The notes beneath the pieces are model-generated. The model ran no database searches and was not told where the DNA came from. It saw nothing but the letters and a program-made list of their open reading frames with translations. Of a stretch of DNA of 64,000 nt, positions 58,472-64,000 are shown piece by piece. Origin of the DNA: Pseudomonas sp. HN11 (GTDB lineage Bacteria > Pseudomonadota > Gammaproteobacteria > Pseudomonadales > Pseudomonadaceae); assembly GCF_021390155.1 (NCBI RefSeq), contig NZ_CP089985.1, positions 2,057,001 through 2,121,000 on the forward strand, read 5' to 3'. Position numbers and translations under genes: made by a program. Positions within the stretch are counted from its first letter, which is position 1. Each line of letters opens with the position of its first letter.

Positions 58472-61342
58472 TCAGCTGTGTTGAGCATCGTCCAGGCGCG
58501 CCTGTAGCAGGCGCAGGTCCTGGGTGTCGAAGCCTTCCGAAAACTGCTCGCGGTGCTGGCCCAGCAAGCGCTGGGCCTCACTGCCGCGACCTTGCGCCTG
58601 CCACAGCGCGGCCAGGTCGATGGCGCTGCGCAACGCCCAACTGCGTGAGCCTTGCTGCTGGCTCAGACTCAACGACTCTTCCAGCAATGCCTCTGGCCGC
58701 CGGTGGTCGCCAGGTACTTGCGCCTTATGAATGCTGGCCTGGAGGCGTAGCAGTTCCGGCAGAGGGAAGGCATCGCCGCTGTGTCGGCAGTGTTCGATGG
58801 TCGCCGCCACTTGTGCCAGGGCTTTTTCAAATTGCCCGGCCAGCATCAAGCCCTCGACCAGTGCCATCTCAAAGGAGGTGGTCAGCAATTCGTAGCGCAT
58901 GCCGTGCAGGCGGGCCAGGGTTTCTTCAAGGATGGCGACCGCATTTTCGGGCTGGCCTGCCCGGATCGCGACCGCTGCGCCGAAGCCCATGGCTGCAGCG
59001 ATATAGGGGCCGAAGGCGTTGGCCTCGGCAATGGACTTGAAAGTGTGGAGGCGCTCGGCGGCGGTGTCCAGGTCACCGGTCCAGATGTAGATCTGCAGGG
59101 TCCAGACCAGCGCGATGCAATAGGTGGTTGCATGGTCCAGCGCGGCGGCTTCGGTTTCGACCTGCAGGGCGCCGCGCCTGGCCTGGTCGGGAAAGCCCAT
59201 CAGCCAGAGTGTGCGTGCCAGGGCCAGGCCGGTGCGGTTGCGATGGTCGAAACCATAGTGAACGGTGAGGCTGCGTTGCGACGGCAAGCTATTGCGCAGG
59301 GAGTGTTCCAGCGCCTGGCGCGCCAACGCCTGGTTACCCAGCAAGTGATAACAGATGCCTGCTAGTGAGTTGGCCACGGCGATGGCTTCCGGTTTATCGA
59401 TCACAGCACCGATCTCCACGGCACGTTCGGCCCAGGCCAGGGACGCCTTAAAGTCACCGATGCGTTCGTAGAAGATCTGCAAGCGTCCCAGCAGGCGCAG
59501 TTGCGAGCGGTGCTCTCCGAGGCTGACCGCAATATCCAGGGCGCGTAACAGGGCTTTTTCTGCGGCGGTGCTATTGCCTTTGGTGAACATCAGCACCAGG
59601 CCCAACGCGGCTTGCAATTCCATTTCGGTGGGCGTGCCGAAATAGCCAAGTTCCAGCAACTCGGTGGCGCGGGTACACCAGATGCGGCATTCCACCAACA
59701 GGGAAAAATGCAGGAACAGTTGCGCACTCGCCGCCGCCAGCGGCAGTGCCAGGCCGGGGTCGCCCTGGGGGCCGAAACTCCATTCCAGCGCGCTGCGGAT
59801 ATTGCCCAATTGGCAGCCCAGTCGCGTGGCGCTGGCGAAGATGGCATGAGGGGTGTCGCCCAGGTGCTTGAGCTGCTCCATATGGTACGCCGCGTGCCTG
59901 AAAGCCAGGGCGTGCACCTCTGAGGGGCCGCGCCCCTGCAGTTTTTCCCGCGCATAGGCGCGGGTCATTTCCAGCAAACGGTAAGAAGCCGTGGCACTGC
60001 TGCGGTTCACGGTCACCAGGCCCTTGGCGGCCAGTTCATCCAGGGTGGCGGCTACGCTGATGGGGTCGATCCAGTCGTCGGCGGCGATCTGCGAGGCCGC
60101 CTCCAGGGAAAACGGGCCGACAAATACGGCCAGCCGATCGAACACCAGGCGTTCATTGGCCGAGAGCAGGTCATAACTCCAATCCAGCATCGCGCGCAGC
60201 GTCTGATGCCGTGGCAGCGCGGTCCGGCGACCGGCCCATCCCAGGGAAAACCGCTCGCCGAGCAGGGCGTGGGTGGCATGTACACCGTGCACCGCGACGC
60301 GCACGGCCGCCAACTCGATGGGCAGCGCCATGCCTTCCAGGCGTTGGCACATGTCGGCAATCAGGCGTGCATCGCCGGGTCCGAGGGCCAGCGCGGCGTT
60401 GCTGGCGGACACGCGCTCGACAAACAGTTGCACGGCGGGAAACCCCAGCAGTTGTTCAACGCTCAAGCCCTGCGACTCGGTGGGAAAGGCCAGCGGGTTG
60501 AGCCGATACACGTGCTCGCCGCGCGCCCGCAAAGGTTCGCGACTGGTGGCGAGAAGGGTCACGCCCGGAGCCGCGTCCTGGATCTGTTCAACGATGGTGC
60601 AGACCGCATCGATCAGGTGTTCGCAGTTGTCGAGGATCAGCAGCAACCGATGCGAATGCAGATGGGCGAGCAACACCCGCATCGGTTCTTCGGCCTGCAC
60701 CGCAATGCCCAGTGAACTGGCGAGGGCGATGGGCACCAAGTGCGCATCCTCGACCTGGGCCAGGTCAACGAAGTGCACGGCGGCGTCCTCAACACGGCGG
60801 TGGCCGGTTTCAATGGCCAGACTGGTTTTGCCCACGCCACCGGGGCCAACGATGGTAAACAATGGGGTCTGCAACAGGCGCTCCATCACCAGTGCCACAT
60901 CTGCGTTGCGACCGATCAGGCTGGGGCGTTTCGGCAGGCGACCGACGCCGGTGGCCGCACGTTGGGGGGTATACGGGGCAGGCTTGGTGGGGGCCGCGCG
61001 CTCAATCGGCGCGACGAATGCGTAGCCCACGCCTACTTGAGTGTTGATATAGCGTGCACCGTCATCGCCATCGCCCAGAATGCGACGCAGCCCGGTCATG
61101 TGAAACCGCAGGCTGCCTTCTTCGACGATGATGTCGGGCCATACCAGGTTGATCAATTCACGTTTGGACACCACGCGCCCTGGGCGTTCGAGCAAGGCGA
61201 TCAGCAGGTCGAACGCGCGACCGCCGATGTCGAGCGCCGCGCCATCTTTCGTGAGCAAGCGTTTACCCGGAACCACGCGAAAGGGGCCGAAGGCGAAATC
61301 CGGGCTCGCGGCCTCATGCAGGTCGTCAGAAGCGGACTCCAC
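58472..61342 (-). CDS. Winged-helix STAND-type ATPase regulator
   Basis: A 956-residue regulator. An OmpR-like winged helix (residues about 18-110, LTKDGAALDIGGRAFDLLIA to GVGYAFVAP) is followed by an AP-ATPase/NB-ARC-type nucleotide switch with P-loop GPGGVGKTS (166-174), Walker B RLLLILDNCEHLID and sensor LLATSREPLRARGE. A long helical TPR-like half follows (from about 500; Ala/Leu/Glu-rich repeats). Such proteins activate neighbouring genes when an inducer binds the repeats. It is convergent with the epoxide hydrolase gene, eight bases apart, so that gene, the MFS genes or both may be targets. Confidence 0.9.
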   Translation of the reverse strand: MESASDDLHEAASPDFAFGPFRVVPGKRLLTKDGAALDIGGRAFDLLIALLERPGRVVSKRELINLVWPDIIVEEGSLRFHMTGLRRILGDGDDGARYINTQVGVGYAFVAPIERAAPTKPAPYTPQRAATGVGRLPKRPSLIGRNADVALVMERLLQTPLFTIVGPGGVGKTSLAIETGHRRVEDAAVHFVDLAQVEDAHLVPIALASSLGIAVQAEEPMRVLLAHLHSHRLLLILDNCEHLIDAVCTIVEQIQDAAPGVTLLATSREPLRARGEHVYRLNPLAFPTESQGLSVEQLLGFPAVQLFVERVSASNAALALGPGDARLIADMCQRLEGMALPIELAAVRVAVHGVHATHALLGERFSLGWAGRRTALPRHQTLRAMLDWSYDLLSANERLVFDRLAVFVGPFSLEAASQIAADDWIDPISVAATLDELAAKGLVTVNRSSATASYRLLEMTRAYAREKLQGRGPSEVHALAFRHAAYHMEQLKHLGDTPHAIFASATRLGCQLGNIRSALEWSFGPQGDPGLALPLAAASAQLFLHFSLLVECRIWCTRATELLELGYFGTPTEMELQAALGLVLMFTKGNSTAAEKALLRALDIAVSLGEHRSQLRLLGRLQIFYERIGDFKASLAWAERAVEIGAVIDKPEAIAVANSLAGICYHLLGNQALARQALEHSLRNSLPSQRSLTVHYGFDHRNRTGLALARTLWLMGFPDQARRGALQVETEAAALDHATTYCIALVWTLQIYIWTGDLDTAAERLHTFKSIAEANAFGPYIAAAMGFGAAVAIRAGQPENAVAILEETLARLHGMRYELLTTSFEMALVEGLMLAGQFEKALAQVAATIEHCRHSGDAFPLPELLRLQASIHKAQVPGDHRRPEALLEESLSLSQQQGSRSWALRSAIDLAALWQAQGRGSEAQRLLGQHREQFSEGFDTQDLRLLQARLDDAQHS

Positions 61343-61435
61343 GGTTATCGTGCTCTCGAAGAAAAGGGGAGGGTGTATTCAAGGGGGTTGGAACCCTGTA
61401 TCGGTCTGAGCATGATAGGAGGTCCCGGCGTTCGT

Positions 61436-62650
61436 TCAAGTCCGTACAGCCTCAGCCGCGTGTGGCGCGGGGGCGTTGGTCGGGGCCGGTTTGAGCATCG
61501 GCGTCAGGCACAGCATGAAGACCAGCACGGCAAATAGCATGGCGTAGGCCAGGTTATAGTTGCCGGTGTGATCGCGTAATGCGCCAAAGCACAGCGGGCC
61601 CAACGCGGCCACCAGGTAGCCGATAAACAGCATGAATACCGTCCATGCACCGGCCTGTGCAGGGGTGGCGGCATTGTCCAGCGGCAGCGTCATGCCCACG
61701 GTAAACGACATGCCCAGACCGATTGCCACCAGCAACACGTACAGGGTTGGCCAGGCTGTCGGTGCGAATGCCATGCCGGCGGTGCCCAGCAGCGCGATCA
61801 GCGTGCAGACGGCCAGCAGGCCACGACGGTCATGGGCTTTGCCTGGGATCAGGCCGGCGCCCACACTGGCGACCGCGAACACAGCAGTAAACAGTCCCAA
61901 CAAAGTGCCGGCGGGCAGGTGGGTGACAGCCGTTTCCGTGGATGCCGGTGCCAGCCAGGCGAACAGGGCGTAGACCACAAATTGGCTGGCACCGAAGTAC
62001 AGCGCCACCCGCCATGCTTGAGGGTTGCGCCACGGCAGCCGGATCGACTGGGCCGGTGCAGTTGCCAGCCGGGGCGCACCGGCCGCGAAACGCCTGGCCA
62101 TCCACACCCAACTGATCACCGCCGTGACGCTCAGCAGGCTCCATATACCGGCACCCACACGCCAGCTGTGGGCGAGTTCGGTAATGGGTGCCGTGAACAG
62201 CGCAGAAAGGGTGGCCCCGACACTCAAGCCTGCGGCATAAATGCCCATGAAAAACGCGGGCCGCTGGGCAAAGTGGGTTTTGATCCAGCCCCCCATCAAC
62301 GCGCCGGCGATGGCAATGCCCACACTGATCACAAAGGTGTTGAGCAGCAGGAACGCAGCATTCGGTGAGACCGCCCGCAACAGGCACGCGGCACCGATCA
62401 GCACCAGGGCCGCGATCATGCAGCGGTCCGAGCCAAAGCGTCGGCTCAAGCCAGGTGCCAGCAAGGCGAGCATGCCCATGCAGACGTCCGGAATCGACGT
62501 CAGCAGCGCCGCCTGGGTAAAGCTCAGGCCATACTGGTCCTGGATCAACAACAGGATCGGCCCGATGGACACAATGGCGGGGCGCAGGGCGATGGACAGC
62601 ACCAAAAGGCCGATGACGGCTGCCAGGCTGTGCTTGTCGGTGGAGGTCAT
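61436..62650 (-). CDS. MFS transporter (CynX/NimT-like)
   Basis: A 404-residue permease with twelve spans. LLVLSIALRPAIVSIGPILL, LTSIPDVCMGMLALLAPGLS and FVISVGIAIAGALMGGWIKT match the CynX/NimT (YeaN-like) group, which includes cyanate and nitroimidazole transporters. The ATG at 62650 is the natural start; the longer frame upstream runs into the divergent AraC gene. Divergence from that regulator suggests it is its target. Confidence 0.88.
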   Translation of the reverse strand: MTSTDKHSLAAVIGLLVLSIALRPAIVSIGPILLLIQDQYGLSFTQAALLTSIPDVCMGMLALLAPGLSRRFGSDRCMIAALVLIGAACLLRAVSPNAAFLLLNTFVISVGIAIAGALMGGWIKTHFAQRPAFFMGIYAAGLSVGATLSALFTAPITELAHSWRVGAGIWSLLSVTAVISWVWMARRFAAGAPRLATAPAQSIRLPWRNPQAWRVALYFGASQFVVYALFAWLAPASTETAVTHLPAGTLLGLFTAVFAVASVGAGLIPGKAHDRRGLLAVCTLIALLGTAGMAFAPTAWPTLYVLLVAIGLGMSFTVGMTLPLDNAATPAQAGAWTVFMLFIGYLVAALGPLCFGALRDHTGNYNLAYAMLFAVLVFMLCLTPMLKPAPTNAPAPHAAEAVRT

Positions 62651-62705
62651 GTCGGCGGGCTCTTCGGGTCGTTGAAGTCGAACCGATCGTAGCAATGTGC
62701 AAGAA

Positions 62706-62733
62706 TCGACAAATGCCAGCTTATATCGACAAA
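62706..62733. promoter_or_regulatory. Direct-repeat operator candidate for the AraC regulator
   Basis: TCGACAAA occurs twice in the same orientation (62706-62713 and 62726-62733), 20 bases start to start. AraC-family proteins bind direct repeats spaced about two helical turns apart. It lies in the 105-base divergent promoter region. Confidence 0.45.
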
Positions 62734-62755
62734 GTGACAAAACGAAGAGCCTACG

Positions 62756-63571
62756 ATGAAGCAAGATGCCCGCACCGTCGGTAAGCCCGTCGCTCTGAAC
62801 GGACGCAGCGAGGATTACCTGGATTACCAGGACGTACCACGCGTGCTCATGGCCCTCGTCCGTAACCAGGCGGCCGGCGCCTATAACGCACCGCACACCC
62901 ATCGGCACGGCCAGTTGCTGTATGCAGTCAGTGGTGTGATGCGTGCGGTTGCCCAGGGTAGCCTGTGGTTCTTGCCGCCCAAACGGGCGCTGTGGATTCC
63001 CGCCGAAGAAGAACACGATCAACTGATGCTGACGCCGGTGCAGATGCGCTCGATCTACATCCAGGCCGACGCAGCCGCCGGTTTTGGCGACAGGTGCCGT
63101 ATCGTCGATGTTTCGCTGCTGCTGCGCGAGCTGATTCTGGTGCTGGCCAATGAGCCGATCGAGTATGAACTCGAAGGTCGCAATAGCCATGTGGTAGCGC
63201 TGATCCTCAGCGAACTGGCTGCCGCGCGCACCTTGCCGTTGCAGATCCCGTGGCCTGTCGACCGTCGCTTGCTGGTGGTATGCCGCGCGATTCTTGAAGC
63301 ACCTGGGCAAAATCATACGGTGGAGTATTGGGCCGACCAGGTCGGCGCCAGTTCACGCACGCTGATCCGCTTGTTCCTCAAGGAAACCGGCCTGACCTAC
63401 CGCCAGTGGCTCCAGCAGGTACGCCTGGCCTGTGCCCTGGAGCGACTGGAGAATGGCGAGCCCATCGGCCGGATCGCTCAGGACCTGGGCTATGTGAGTG
63501 CCAGTGCCTTCAGTGCGATGTTTCGCCGGGCGATCGGCGTTTCACCGCGCGACTTTCTGGTCCGCGACTGA
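62756..63571 (+). CDS. AraC-family regulator with cupin-like sensor domain
   Basis: A 271-residue regulator. The N-terminal cupin-like domain (NAPHTHRHGQLLYAVSGVM, LPPKRALWIPAEEEHDQLML) binds a ligand. The C-terminal AraC double HTH is VEYWADQVGASSRTLIRLFL and IGRIAQDLGYVSASAFSAMF. It probably controls the divergent MFS gene. Its end overlaps a convergent sensor kinase gene by 30 bases. Confidence 0.93.
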   Translation: MKQDARTVGKPVALNGRSEDYLDYQDVPRVLMALVRNQAAGAYNAPHTHRHGQLLYAVSGVMRAVAQGSLWFLPPKRALWIPAEEEHDQLMLTPVQMRSIYIQADAAAGFGDRCRIVDVSLLLRELILVLANEPIEYELEGRNSHVVALILSELAAARTLPLQIPWPVDRRLLVVCRAILEAPGQNHTVEYWADQVGASSRTLIRLFLKETGLTYRQWLQQVRLACALERLENGEPIGRIAQDLGYVSASAFSAMFRRAIGVSPRDFLVRD

Positions 63572-64000
63572 CGGCATGTGCGACTGGCGGTGAGGCAGCC
63601 GCAGCTGAGCACACAATCCACCGCCCTCGCGGTTGTACAGCGTCAAGGCGCCTTGCAGGGTGTGGGCCAGTTGCTGCGCGATGGCCAGGCCCAGCCCGGT
63701 GCCGCCGGTGGTGCGGTTGCGTGAGCTTTCGACGCGATAGAACGGTTTGATCACGTCGGGCAACTGCGCCTCGGGAATGCCGGGGCCACGGTCAAGGATC
63801 TGGATCGACAGCTGCTCGTCGGCGTGGCGCTCGACGTTGACCGTGACCTCGCTGCCAAACTTCAGCGCGTTGTCCACCAGGTTCACCAGCACCCGACGCA
63901 ATGCGTGGGGGCGGGTGTCGATTACGGTGCCGGTGGGCGCGGTGAGCACCACCTGTTTGCCGACGTCCTGATAGTCAAACACCAGGCTGTCGAGAAACGA
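63542..64000 (-). CDS. Sensor histidine kinase, C-terminal part (cut by window edge)
   Basis: The ATP-binding half of a histidine kinase, open to the right edge: FDYQDVGKQVVLTAPTG, N box LVNLVDNALKFGSE, G1 LDRGPGIPE, F box IKPFYRVESSRN and G2 GGTGLGLAIAQQLA. About 152 codons are inside the window; the phosphoacceptor His and sensor lie beyond base 64000. The stop lies inside the end of the AraC gene. Confidence 0.93.
   Translation of the reverse strand, partial: SFLDSLVFDYQDVGKQVVLTAPTGTVIDTRPHALRRVLVNLVDNALKFGSEVTVNVERHADEQLSIQILDRGPGIPEAQLPDVIKPFYRVESSRNRTTGGTGLGLAIAQQLAHTLQGALTLYNREGGGLCAQLRLPHRQSHMPSVADQKVAR

Noticed and set aside
1..64000. CRISPR array, tRNA, rRNA or prophage
   Set aside because: No regularly spaced repeat set, no tRNA-like cloverleaf with CCA end and no phage structural genes were seen on reading both strands; small RNAs cannot be excluded without a covariance search.

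Overview
The window looks like chromosomal DNA of a Pseudomonas of the fluorescens group. The evidence is the overall GC-rich composition and the gene families: FecI/FecR/FecA, isonitrile hydratase InhA, TrhP (YegQ), DUF2790, CigR, CodB/CodA, a REP-like singlet and a VgrG cassette. It carries about 58 protein genes, one IS256-family insertion sequence with an intact 9-bp target duplication, and no rRNA, tRNA or CRISPR array that I could see.

Layout. 1-963: 5' part of a FecR anti-sigma gene and its ECF sigma factor, with a Fur-box-like site upstream. 1124-9643: ordinary metabolic genes (LysE exporter, IS element, inhA, a GlxA-type regulator, an Asp-nucleophile hydrolase, an acetyltransferase, a cysteine hydrolase, GH15, SDR). 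9897-17806: a tight nine-gene block encoding a HAD phosphatase, a transaldolase-fold enzyme, a sulfotransferase, an SDR, a saccharopine-dehydrogenase-like Rossmann protein, a glycine/sarcosine-type N-methyltransferase, an MFS exporter, APS kinase and a CGNR regulator. It reads as a biosynthetic cluster without PKS or NRPS for a small, probably N-methylated and sulfated sugar- or amino-acid-derived metabolite; I do not recognise it. 17891-21874: fecIRA, closed by a clear terminator. 22055-24572: three consecutive genes, each preceded by a near-consensus HrpL promoter (hrp box), with two products resembling HrpF/HrpK/NolX-like type III secreted proteins, although no type III apparatus is in the window.

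24576-27071: an MFS gene divergent from a DapF-like gene whose two catalytic cysteines are both serine. 27375-33148: an orphan type VI secretion cassette (VgrG, DUF4123 adaptor, lipoprotein, class-3 lipase), in which the lipoprotein is the likely immunity protein. 33158-35965: cytosine use (codA, codB) with a frameshifted, truncated PucR-type regulator between them. 36152-42619: Nudix, XRE regulator plus membrane protein, queD, cigR-like, patatin, and a PepSY-PepSY-response regulator-sensor kinase operon. 42644-48126: two chemoreceptors, both with FliA (sigma-28) promoters, flanking an antiporter-family permease. 48123-54061: trhP, a DUF2790/DipZ redox operon, and a convergent FixL/FixJ-like sensor with two regulators. 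54259-64000: ohr, quinone oxidoreductase, MFS, exported epoxide hydrolase, a 956-residue winged-helix STAND regulator, an MFS/AraC divergent pair, and the 3' part of a sensor kinase cut by the window edge.

The two most rewarding regions are the 9.9-17.8 kb biosynthetic cluster and the three hrp-box genes at 22-24.6 kb. All family assignments are from motif recognition by eye; no search was run.
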